Source: Polaribacter atrinae | GTDB lineage: Bacteria; Bacteroidota; Bacteroidia; Flavobacteriales; Flavobacteriaceae | NCBI RefSeq assembly: GCF_038023995.1 | Contig: NZ_CP150660.1 | Coordinates: 1,796,501-1,860,500 of the forward strand | DNA: 64,000 nt | Reading direction: 5' to 3' | Part shown: positions 35,861 to 44,266 of the stretch, piece by piece | Position numbering within the stretch: position 1 is the stretch's first letter | Layout: each line of letters begins with the position of its first letter | Made by a program: the position numbers and the translations under genes | The notes under the pieces: generated by a model | Seen by the model: the letters and a program-made list of their open reading frames with translations, nothing else | Database searches by the model: none | What the model was told of the DNA's origin: nothing

Positions 35861-37396
35861 TTATTTTTTAATTTCTATATTTATATTGAAGTAAGATTCG
35901 TTTTTAGGGTCTTGAATAGTGTATGCTTCAAAAACACCTTGAACCAAGTAGAGTAGACCAAAAGTTTTATCTAGTTCATTTTCTACATCTCTATCGTCTA
36001 TGCTATTACTTTCTTCAACCCAAGAGGGTATTTTGTTTGATAATTCTAACTTTAAATCTTGAAGTGTAAATTTACTTGAAGTAGCAACTGTTATTATATG
36101 TGTCGCAGTTGTTTTTTCGACTGTGAGAAAATCTCTTTTCTCAATTTTATTTCTGTCTACTTTTTCTATAGAATTTATAGAATAACCATCTGGCACAACA
36201 TAGTTTTCTATATTCATTAAATATGATTTGTCTACAGGGATATTTTCTAAATCTACTGCAATTGAAAATTGAAGGTTACCGTTTTCGTATTCAATTTCAT
36301 TTATGCTTTTTAAATATTTAGCTTTTCTGTCTGTTGGTTTAAAATTACCTATTTTATTGGTTTCTTTTAAAACTATGAAAAAAGGTTGGTTATTTTCTTG
36401 TGAATTTGATAAATAGTAACTGTTCTCAAAACCTTTTAACTGTTTAAGATTAATTTCTTCTTGAAAGGTTTTTATTAAATTATGTTTCCCAATAATCCAA
36501 AAATAATAGGGTCTTTCTTTTTTACTTAATCGAGTTTTACTATTATCCTTATCATAATAACATCCGTCAAACTTTGAATTCATTTTTAATACAATTGTTG
36601 AAAAATTAAATTCTTTAGATTTTTCAAGAAATGCACCTTTAGTTAAGCTTTTTTGAAATTCAAGAGCTCCCTCCGTGTCTTTTCCTTTATCTAGAGAATA
36701 AATGCAATCAGAAGTTAAAATTGATATTTCGTTTTGTTTGGTGCTGTCTAATATTATTTCTAATATTTCATTCAGTTTACTAACCGATCTATTTCCAACT
36801 TTATATGGGGCTTTACTAGGTTCTAAGGTTTCAACAAAATTATTTACCTCATCAACTTTTGAAGGGTGTATTTTTGTATTTATAAAGTTTATGTTTAAAT
36901 TTTGATTGTTGTTTTTTTCTTTGTTGTATTTGTATTGTAGTTGTACAAGTAAATCGGATAATGCAGCTTCAAACTCTGTAGTCCCTTTAACGTAACCGTC
37001 CATACTACCAGAGTTTTCAATAAAAATACTAACTTTTGTGTTTTTATCTTCATTCTCAGAATCCTTATAAGGACTAAAAATTTTCGACTCTGTATTGTTT
37101 CGCCTTTTATTCGCAACTGATAAAATTAAATTAGTGAGTTCTTCTTGGTTTATTTCATTGTTTGAATTTATGATTTGAGGTAAATCAAGACTGTTTTCGT
37201 TTACATATTCAATAAATTCATTTCTTTCTTTTTCAGTAATTTCATTCCCACTTCGCAGAGCTATATTAATTTTTTTATTTAGTTCATCTATTGGTTCATT
37301 AGCACAAGAATTTAAAAACACTAAGCTTCCAAATAAAAACAGTGTGCAAAAAATCGATAATTTTGTTTGTTTCTGTTGAATAATAGTTTTTTTCAT
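35861..37396 (-). CDS. vWA-like lipoprotein, first gene of the ten-gene operon
   Basis: The 511-residue protein has a lipobox (VFLNSCANE). Residues about 120-280 look like a von Willebrand A domain: VSIFIENSGSMDGYV gives a MIDAS-like E-N-S-G-S motif with Glu in place of the usual first Asp, and ISILTSDCIYSL supplies the later Asp. Helices around EFEAALSDLLVQLQYKY match vWA helix 1. The C-terminal 230 residues are beta-rich. vWA domains bind partner proteins through a metal. The anchor outside the inner membrane suggests a receptor or scaffold role for the envelope machine. Confidence 0.8.
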   Translation of the reverse strand: MKKTIIQQKQTKLSIFCTLFLFGSLVFLNSCANEPIDELNKKINIALRSGNEITEKERNEFIEYVNENSLDLPQIINSNNEINQEELTNLILSVANKRRNNTESKIFSPYKDSENEDKNTKVSIFIENSGSMDGYVKGTTEFEAALSDLLVQLQYKYNKEKNNNQNLNINFINTKIHPSKVDEVNNFVETLEPSKAPYKVGNRSVSKLNEILEIILDSTKQNEISILTSDCIYSLDKGKDTEGALEFQKSLTKGAFLEKSKEFNFSTIVLKMNSKFDGCYYDKDNSKTRLSKKERPYYFWIIGKHNLIKTFQEEINLKQLKGFENSYYLSNSQENNQPFFIVLKETNKIGNFKPTDRKAKYLKSINEIEYENGNLQFSIAVDLENIPVDKSYLMNIENYVVPDGYSINSIEKVDRNKIEKRDFLTVEKTTATHIITVATSSKFTLQDLKLELSNKIPSWVEESNSIDDRDVENELDKTFGLLYLVQGVFEAYTIQDPKNESYFNINIEIKK

Positions 37397-37926
37397 TCTG
37401 TTTTGATTGTTAGTTAGATTAATGCGCTTTATTTTTGAGCTTAAAACTTAAAATTTACTTTGTTTATTTTTACTGGTTGGACAATCGTTTCTATCTTAGT
37501 AGTATTTCTTTTACTGAAGGCCTATAAGATTTACAACAAACCATTACTAGAGTAAGTAATAAAAAGATTGATGTTTTAAACACTTTTTTTAGCATAGGAT
37601 AATAGATTACACTTACAAAAAATTGTTTTGTAAACAATTAATTATAGTAATTTGATTAATTAAGTAATATGTAGAAGATGAAATAGCAATTTTCATTTAA
37701 TCCTACCAAATATAACAAAATATCTAACTTTTAATATTAATAATCAAAATTAAATTAATAAAAACCAGTTTTATTACGGTTTCCCGTAATAATCAATAAT
37801 AGTTCGTTAACCTTTTTTTAAAGTAATTTATTTACCATAATCTAAACGTAGTAAACATTTGTCAGCTTAACCTTAATCATTTACTTCATTAAAAGCTTTT
37901 TTAACACATAATAACTTAATTCTTAA
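37397..37926. other. Spacer between McrC and the ten-gene operon, with ACGG palindrome
   Basis: No gene is seen in 530 bases. It must hold the leftward promoter of the ten-gene operon. The only clear element is a perfect 9-bp inverted repeat TTATTACGG TTTC CCGTAATAA at 37771-37792, the best copy of the ACGG-N4-CCGT motif, 375 bases before the vWA gene start. Confidence 0.55.
37771..37792. promoter_or_regulatory. ACGG-tttc-CCGT palindrome near the envelope operon
   Basis: Perfect 9-bp arms with a 4-base centre. It matches the palindromes next to the chromosomal response regulator (14548, 15343). Confidence 0.45.
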
Positions 37927-39168
37927 TCACAAAACCAACAATTCTAACACCTTCTCACCTAAAACCTCATCCAGTTCCCCATCCTCTAAAACAGAAACAA
38001 AACCCATTTTACACTGATGCTCTATTGCTGAATGATTTTTTTCTTGATCCAGGACATAATCATCTGTTAAGTACGATTTAAAACTATTTTCTCTAGTATC
38101 TCCTGGGTACAATAACAATGCTTTTTCTGCGTCCCAAAAACGACAATACGCATACATTTGACGTAAATCACTTACTGAAGCAGTATTATTTTTTGGTCTT
38201 TTCCATTTTGTGTCAATTATAAATGTTTGCGAACCTTTACGCAACACAACATCTGGTCTTAAACTATTGCCTCCCCAAAAGGATTTAGATTCTTGTCCTG
38301 ACACTTCTATATCAGTACCTAAACAAGCCTTCTGTAACTGCTTTAAAACATAGGTTTCCCATAATTCATTCATATCAAATAATAGTGACAACATCTTTTC
38401 TTTTCCGCTTGATATATCTGGCGAATAATTTAAAATAATTAGTCTCGCTAACTCTAATGAATTCGCATATCCAACAGATTTTCTATTTAACAGAATTTCA
38501 TTAAGTTGTTTTTCTGTAATAGGTTTTTGATCTACTTCTGGAAAATTTAACTGCACTCTGTTTGCTAAATCCTGTAATCTAGTTCCGTTTGTAAACTGAG
38601 TAACAATAATTAATGCTTTTTGTAATACTTGATGTAAAAAGTGATTACTATCGTACACTTGATGCGTAGTATAAAACCGTTCTTTATGGACTATATTTTC
38701 TCGAATATGTCCTGCAAATTGTAATTTACCTTTTAATGCTTTTGTATTTTGTGTCTGCTTTCTATAGTTTTTAATCAAACCTTTTCTAACCAAAATTTCT
38801 ACTTCTAATAAGTACAATTCAAAATAAACTTCTAGTAAATTAAGATGCTGTCTTTTTACATGCGCTGCTCCTGTAGATGATGCTTTAAGCTTTCCGCATG
38901 CTTGTAACATTTTTAATAAAACACCTTTCCATTTAGTATCTGCATCATCTTTATCTGCTTTTGGGTGAATTTCAATAGTTAAACCATCTACCTGAATTAC
39001 GCCAACATACTGATTAAATTTAATCCCTTTTGCAATAGATTCAAAATAATTACTATCGTGATATTCGTTCAGTTTTAATAGCGCATCTAAATGTACTTGC
39101 CTAAAACCTTCCTCACCAACGTATAAACGTTGGTGTTCAAAAACCGATATTGTCTTATTACTTATCAA
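37927..39168 (-). CDS. mcrC: McrC-type nuclease subunit of McrBC
   Basis: The 413-residue protein has the McrC N-terminal beta-rich domain (FNQYVGVIQVDGLTIEIHPK) and a C-terminal PD-(D/E)xK nuclease: LRPDVVLRK then TFIIDTKWKR at about residues 300-325. It abuts the McrB gene, 1 base apart. McrC joins the McrB ring and cuts modified DNA. It belongs to the leftward defence run of the island. Confidence 0.9.
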   Translation of the reverse strand: MISNKTISVFEHQRLYVGEEGFRQVHLDALLKLNEYHDSNYFESIAKGIKFNQYVGVIQVDGLTIEIHPKADKDDADTKWKGVLLKMLQACGKLKASSTGAAHVKRQHLNLLEVYFELYLLEVEILVRKGLIKNYRKQTQNTKALKGKLQFAGHIRENIVHKERFYTTHQVYDSNHFLHQVLQKALIIVTQFTNGTRLQDLANRVQLNFPEVDQKPITEKQLNEILLNRKSVGYANSLELARLIILNYSPDISSGKEKMLSLLFDMNELWETYVLKQLQKACLGTDIEVSGQESKSFWGGNSLRPDVVLRKGSQTFIIDTKWKRPKNNTASVSDLRQMYAYCRFWDAEKALLLYPGDTRENSFKSYLTDDYVLDQEKNHSAIEHQCKMGFVSVLEDGELDEVLGEKVLELLVL

Positions 39169-41619
39169 TTATTCCGCTTGCTTTTTTCCTAACAATGATA
39201 AAATTGCATCGATTACATTATCTTCATCTACTTTCTTTAAAAGGAATGAAGGTGCTTTAAAATCATTTGAATTTTCATAAGAAAAATCTGCAAAATTGAT
39301 AGCATCATTTTTTTTCTTTTCTACAAACCCTTTTCCTAACACCAATCCTATTTTACCATAATCACCATAAAAATACTCTTGTAATAAAGGCACTATTTTA
39401 GTATTAAAAGCTTTGGCTAGTTTTTCTTCTGAATTTACTTTACAAAAGTACGAATGACCAATGGCATGATCTCTATCTATTAATAACTCTATACGCTCGT
39501 TTATCTTTTTTAAAACTTCAGATAGCTTAATATGATCTACTTCTTCATTTTCTATAACAGTATAATCTGGCATCATTTCTTTAAACTCAAAACGACGTCT
39601 TAATGCAGTGTCTAATGCTTCTACAGATCTATCTGCTGTATTCATGGTACCATAAATATCTAAGTTAGAAGGTACACTGAAATTTGTTTTAGAATACGGT
39701 AACTTAATACTTAACTCGTTTTTAGCGCCACTTCGTTTATCGGTTTCAATAAGCGTTATTAACTCACCAAAAATAGCAGAAACGTTTCCTCTATTTATTT
39801 CATCTATAAAAATAGCATATCTATTTTCAGGGTCATTTTTTGCTTTTGTACACAATTTTTTAAAAACACCATCTTCAATCTTATATCCTAAATCTTTAGT
39901 TTCTTCTTCTGTTTCAGGAAAAACAGGTTTGATTCCTTCTATAAAATCTTCATAAGCGAAAGATTGGTGAAATGTTACGAAATCGTAATTTTTTATAACT
40001 GTTTCATTATTGCTTTTAAAATTGTTAACCTCATCTATTATATCATATATTTCAGGAATTTGCTCTTTTGTTTCTTCCTCAAGTAACTGCCACATTTTAT
40101 CATTATTCTTATCAAAAATTAACGGATTTTGACGTTGTTTATATGCTACATTTTCTGAAGAAGTTATCGTGTGCATTTGCAACGTTCCCCATATTGTAGC
40201 TCTCACATTTTTAGATTCTGATAAGGATGCTTTCGTTTTCACCCATCTATTCTCCAAAATCTCATTTACTTTTGACGTTCCATTTTCAATGAGTGCGATT
40301 GCTATTACTTGCCACCAAGTTAAATTCGTTATTTTATTTTCAAAAAACTTTTCTTTGGTAATAGCATTCTCTTTAAGCGTATATCCATCAAACAACTGAT
40401 CTTTTAAATAAAAGGTTTTCCCTGTTCCTGGAGGTCCGTATAGAATTTGGTTTGTTGGTGGAGTATTATTTATTTCTATAACATTTCTACTTTCAACCTT
40501 ATCTCCCTTCATAATCGCTAATAATTTGTCGTAATAACTTGTGTTTTCATTCCCTTTTTCTTTGTATTTTGTAATATTGGTTAAGGTTTTTAATGCGAGG
40601 TTAAAATCTAATTTCCAATTACCTTTTAAAATCCAATCTACATTTCTATAATTTTTATAAGATTCTCTCTCATCATCAAAAAAAAGTTCCGAAGTAACTT
40701 CGCCATAACCTATCAATTCGTTTAGTCCTTTTTTAACAATAATAATATCTCCTGGTTTCATTACTTTTAAAAAATCATAATTCGCAGCGGTATTATTAGT
40801 TTTTCCTGAAGTAGTATTCGCTAATTCTTGAAGTTTTATTTTAATGGATTTTTTAGTGGAATATGCATTTAAATCACCTAAACCATCCCAACCAAGTCCC
40901 ATAATTCCCTTTTCGTAAAATTCTTCCCATTTACTAGCATTTTTACCTGGAGCATACATCCAATAATTTATAGGTTCAAATTTATTAAACATTTGATATA
41001 AAATGTCTTGAGCTACTAAAAGGTGATTTGAACCATCATAATACTCAGGAATAAAAGATTTTACTAATTCAATAAGTTCGGTATCATTTTCTATATATTC
41101 AGAAATTATTTGATGTATCAATTCTAAATAATGTGCATACCTTTCATTTACTTTCGCTTGTTCAATATTTAACAAATCGCACAATTCCTTATAATAAGCA
41201 TACTTGTAAAAAGTATATTTTTCTGGATTGTAATAAGTTAAATAAACCGATATGGTTCTTTCGTCTTGATGATGAGAAAGAGTTTCTCCTAATCCTCTAT
41301 AGATTTTTAAAGTTTCTTTATTAAACGATTTAACTCTAGTATTTAAATCAATAGATTCATTAAAGAGATTCTTAAAAAGTAAACGTATTTTTTCGGGTTC
41401 TTTAAGTAATAATTGTTTAATAACTGCTTTACTCATAGCATAAGGCAAATTATCGTAATTAATTTTCTTTACTTCATCTAAAAAATTGTCAGCATTTAAA
41501 TTTGGAAGTCCTTTGTATTTTTTTAGTAATTCCCATTTATAACGTTCATCTTTTAAATGCGTTTTTTCAATTTCTCTTTTGTAATTATCTATAAGGGGTT
41601 GCAATTTATTCTTAGGCAT
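39169..41619 (-). CDS. mcrB: McrB-type AAA+ GTPase with EVE-like reader domain
   Basis: The 816-residue protein has an N-terminal helical part, then at about 215-345 an EVE/PUA-like domain (NYWMYAPGKNASKWEEF, IMGLGWDGLGDLNAY, MKPGDIIIVKKG), and an AAA+ motor: Walker A YGPPGTGKTF at about 393, Walker B YAIFIDEINRG at about 601 and the McrB signature MNTADRS at about 660. EVE-like domains bind modified bases, so the target is probably phage or foreign DNA with base modification. GTP hydrolysis drives translocation before McrC cuts. Confidence 0.9.
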   Translation of the reverse strand: MPKNKLQPLIDNYKREIEKTHLKDERYKWELLKKYKGLPNLNADNFLDEVKKINYDNLPYAMSKAVIKQLLLKEPEKIRLLFKNLFNESIDLNTRVKSFNKETLKIYRGLGETLSHHQDERTISVYLTYYNPEKYTFYKYAYYKELCDLLNIEQAKVNERYAHYLELIHQIISEYIENDTELIELVKSFIPEYYDGSNHLLVAQDILYQMFNKFEPINYWMYAPGKNASKWEEFYEKGIMGLGWDGLGDLNAYSTKKSIKIKLQELANTTSGKTNNTAANYDFLKVMKPGDIIIVKKGLNELIGYGEVTSELFFDDERESYKNYRNVDWILKGNWKLDFNLALKTLTNITKYKEKGNENTSYYDKLLAIMKGDKVESRNVIEINNTPPTNQILYGPPGTGKTFYLKDQLFDGYTLKENAITKEKFFENKITNLTWWQVIAIALIENGTSKVNEILENRWVKTKASLSESKNVRATIWGTLQMHTITSSENVAYKQRQNPLIFDKNNDKMWQLLEEETKEQIPEIYDIIDEVNNFKSNNETVIKNYDFVTFHQSFAYEDFIEGIKPVFPETEEETKDLGYKIEDGVFKKLCTKAKNDPENRYAIFIDEINRGNVSAIFGELITLIETDKRSGAKNELSIKLPYSKTNFSVPSNLDIYGTMNTADRSVEALDTALRRRFEFKEMMPDYTVIENEEVDHIKLSEVLKKINERIELLIDRDHAIGHSYFCKVNSEEKLAKAFNTKIVPLLQEYFYGDYGKIGLVLGKGFVEKKKNDAINFADFSYENSNDFKAPSFLLKKVDEDNVIDAILSLLGKKQAE

Positions 41620-41709
41620 CTCAATAATTTAAAAACTCAACTTGTTATAATTCTGTTTTCTGATAAATTATATATTTTATTCACTAATATTATTTGGATA
41701 ACATATCAT

Positions 41710-42084
41710 TTATTTTATTATTAATTCATTCTCCCAAAGTGCTAAAACAACATCCATTTGAGAGTTAGATCTTTTATCTCCTAAATTAAGTTCTGTCCAA
41801 AGTTCTTTTGGAGTATAGGTTTTATTATCTGCCCATTTTAATATTTCAATAGCTTGCAAAGCATATTCTTTATTCTTAACAGATCGTGTATATTCTCCTT
41901 TTGGAACTCCTTTAACTAAACCTGCTTCGCACAAACCTAGAAAAGTACCTTTTGGGCATCCTTTTTCTTGTGAACTTTTTGTCTCAAAAATCTCTTTTGC
42001 AGCTCTAGCGTAAATTTCTGTAATAGAATAAGAGCTTTTATAATTTTGTACAGCCTTTAAAGCTGTTTGACCATATTTATTCAT
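41710..42084 (-). CDS. Small protein coupled to the reverse transcriptase gene
   Basis: The 124-residue protein overlaps the end of the reverse transcriptase gene by 4 bases, so it is translationally coupled. Notable parts: KYGQTALKAVQNYK, KGCPKGTFLGLCEAGLVKGVPKG, and KWADNKTYTPKELWTELNLGD. It resembles a small family I remember as DUF6979, but that name is uncertain. No signal or membrane span. It may be an accessory protein or effector of the reverse transcriptase unit. Confidence 0.65.
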   Translation of the reverse strand: MNKYGQTALKAVQNYKSSYSITEIYARAAKEIFETKSSQEKGCPKGTFLGLCEAGLVKGVPKGEYTRSVKNKEYALQAIEILKWADNKTYTPKELWTELNLGDKRSNSQMDVVLALWENELIIK

Positions 42085-43634
42085 GATATATTAACTTTGT
42101 TACTATTATTAACTTTGTTGTCATGAAATTTCATTAATTTATAAAATTGACTCCAAAATTTTCTACTTTGTTTTTTTATAACGTCTTTTTCTCCATTTAG
42201 TAACTTCATGGAGTCATTTGCCTTATTAATGTAGCTTAAATAATTACCCCAATAATATTTTTTAGTTTTAATATAAACTGTTTTATCTTCTTTTGAAGGA
42301 TGATAAATTAGTTTTCGTTTTGCTCCTCTATGTGTAAAACGCTTATATAACCTCGATTTAAAGATACTTTTATCTGGGTTTTTACTATTTATAGATAAAG
42401 AAGAAGATTTTTTAAACGACCTTTTCATTGATCTATAAAATTTAGAAAAACCAGAATTTTTAATAAGGACTCTTTGCCCATCGTATGAAAAACCTAAATA
42501 TTCAAGGCACTTATTATAATTATGTTTTTTTGATTTTTCATCTATTTCAAACCCTTTAAAAACACCATCTATTTCTTCGAACCGATAAACAGCAGTCTTT
42601 GAAGGGTGAATTTCTAATTTTGCTAAATTTTTAACTTTGTCACGAATAAACTTTATTATTTCGTCTTCATATTTTTGTTCACAAATTATAATTAGATCAT
42701 CACTATATCTTTGGCAGTAACCTCCAATAGCATCTATCTTATCATAAACTTCTTGATCAAAATCTAGCATATAAATATTGGCTAATGTTGCACTAATAGG
42801 ACTTCCTTGTGGAATACCTATTTTATTATTAGCAGAAATAACTAAATTTAAATTATTGGATAAAAACTCTTCTTTTGTACAATATGCAATAGCTTTTTTT
42901 TCTTTAAAATAGCTGTTAGATTTAATCTCAATTCTTTTAACCTCTTTATCATTAGAAGAGTTTGGGACACCTCTTTCTACCAACATTGTTCCGTTATAGC
43001 TATTATATAATTGATCACCTTCAACGTAATGTAAATTAGTTAAGGCTTTAAAAACATTATAATGATCATCTGGTAGAGAACTTTTATTTAATACTTTACA
43101 CCATTGCTTTTTTAAAATCTTATGATCTAAATTATCAAAAAAGGCAGTAACGTCTGCTACGATTGCTGTAAGTTTTTTGTTCTTATTTCTTTTGATAAAT
43201 TCAAATGTACTTTTTGCAAAATCAATATTACATTTATTTTTTTCTGAACCAATTTCGATAGGTATTTTACGATAAGCTACAATAGATTCATTAAAGTTTT
43301 TAGTTTCTATTAATTTTCGATACTGTTCACTAATTAAATAATTATAATACGAAAAGACCACGGAATCTATATGAGAAGCATAATATATATGCCTTACTTT
43401 AGGTTTATCTATAAATCGTTTACGCTCACCTGTTTTTTTATTTCGAATAAGATTGACTGTATCAGCTCTATACTTTCTTGAAACTATAGTTTTATGGATT
43501 AAAGGTAAAAAACTATGTTCCTTAATAGATTTTTTGCTTTCTACGTACTCTTTTACCCATTTGTAATCCTTTATAGTTAAAGGTTCACCTATGTGAGGGT
43601 ATCGTTTTAATTTAAACCAATCTTCAGTTTCCAT
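42081..43634 (-). CDS. Reverse transcriptase of a probable anti-phage (UG/DRT-type) unit
   Basis: The 517-residue protein has palm motifs in order: AIVADVTAFFDNLDH at about 160, GIPQGSPISATLANIYM at about 273, and catalytic RYSDDLIII at about 310 (YSDD instead of YADD). It lacks a group II maturase or integrase domain. The start METEDWFKLKRYPHIGEPLT and the basic, aromatic C-terminal 150 residues suit the standalone defence reverse transcriptases of the unknown groups. A structured 320-base segment lies 13 bases upstream, and a small gene overlaps the end. The exact DRT class is not determined. Confidence 0.85.
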   Translation of the reverse strand: METEDWFKLKRYPHIGEPLTIKDYKWVKEYVESKKSIKEHSFLPLIHKTIVSRKYRADTVNLIRNKKTGERKRFIDKPKVRHIYYASHIDSVVFSYYNYLISEQYRKLIETKNFNESIVAYRKIPIEIGSEKNKCNIDFAKSTFEFIKRNKNKKLTAIVADVTAFFDNLDHKILKKQWCKVLNKSSLPDDHYNVFKALTNLHYVEGDQLYNSYNGTMLVERGVPNSSNDKEVKRIEIKSNSYFKEKKAIAYCTKEEFLSNNLNLVISANNKIGIPQGSPISATLANIYMLDFDQEVYDKIDAIGGYCQRYSDDLIIICEQKYEDEIIKFIRDKVKNLAKLEIHPSKTAVYRFEEIDGVFKGFEIDEKSKKHNYNKCLEYLGFSYDGQRVLIKNSGFSKFYRSMKRSFKKSSSLSINSKNPDKSIFKSRLYKRFTHRGAKRKLIYHPSKEDKTVYIKTKKYYWGNYLSYINKANDSMKLLNGEKDVIKKQSRKFWSQFYKLMKFHDNKVNNSNKVNIS

Positions 43635-43642
43635 AATTTTAA

Positions 43643-43970
43643 AATAGGGCCAGATACTATTAGTAGCAGGTTTAGAATGTACATGCCTTTCGAAGCTTTC
43701 ACTCTAAAGAGCTATTGCAACGCTACTCTTTTCAGGTATAGAAATTGTTATCTTTGTAATAACCTTCTTAAACATTATTAAAATGCCTAATAGATTAATT
43801 CGCAAATGCAACTTCAAGAAGTCAACAGTTCTTACACTGTTGTCAACCATATCCTCAATTATCACTTTACTGGGTGATTATTTGGATAATGGTATCTTCC
43901 TTCCAATCTAACGTATATCTTAGAAAGTAAAACTGAGTAAAACGTAACATTCCGACCTTCTGGCCCATTT
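43643..43970 (-). ncRNA. Candidate non-coding RNA partner of the reverse transcriptase
   Basis: No gene fits in this 330-base gap. GGGCCAGA (43647-43654) and TCTGGCCC (43959-43966) are an exact inverted repeat bounding it. Inside, ACCATATCC/GGATAATGGT (43846-43894) encloses AATTATCAC/GTGATTATT, and CAACAGT/ACTGTTG (43823-43842) forms another stem. In known DRT systems and retrons, a folded RNA encoded just upstream is the template for the reverse transcriptase. The arrangement fits, but transcription is not shown. Confidence 0.6.
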
Positions 43971-43991
43971 TATTATTTTAATTATTCTTCT

Positions 43992-44255
43992 TTATTTTAA
44001 TACCTCAAAAGGCCAAGTATAATGGCTATGTATAAATGGTTTACCTCCGTCTTTATTTGTGATGATAGCTTTAATTTTAAACTTTGTTCCAACATCAAAT
44101 TTAGTTGACAGATCTTTAGAACATCTAACATGCATATCCTCTGTAAAAGGTTCTTGACCTGCAATTGGTTTTATATGTATTTCGCCATGTAAACCTGACG
44201 TATTTTTGGGCTTATAACTCTCTACTATTATATAGCTATACTCTTCCTTTTTCAT
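43992..44255 (-). CDS. Small protein between hsdS and the reverse transcriptase unit
   Basis: The 87-residue protein has a beta-barrel-like pattern: YSYIIVESYKP, GLHGEIHIKPIAG, MHVRCSKDLSTKFDVGTKFKI and HSHYTWPFEVL. It is 11 bases after hsdS, so it belongs to that transcript. It also stands directly before the candidate RNA. No family is recognised; an OB- or SH3-like fold is only a guess. Confidence 0.6.
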   Translation of the reverse strand: MKKEEYSYIIVESYKPKNTSGLHGEIHIKPIAGQEPFTEDMHVRCSKDLSTKFDVGTKFKIKAIITNKDGGKPFIHSHYTWPFEVLK

Positions 44256-44266
44256 TTTTACTAGTT

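Noticed and set aside
24700..37396. Type VI or other contractile secretion system
   Set aside because: No sheath, tube, baseplate or ClpV-like gene is present; the OmpA-like and stator genes alone do not support it.
42081..43634. Group II intron or diversity-generating retroelement
   Set aside because: No maturase/endonuclease domain, no intron domain V-like end, and no template/variable repeat pair or target gene is seen nearby.
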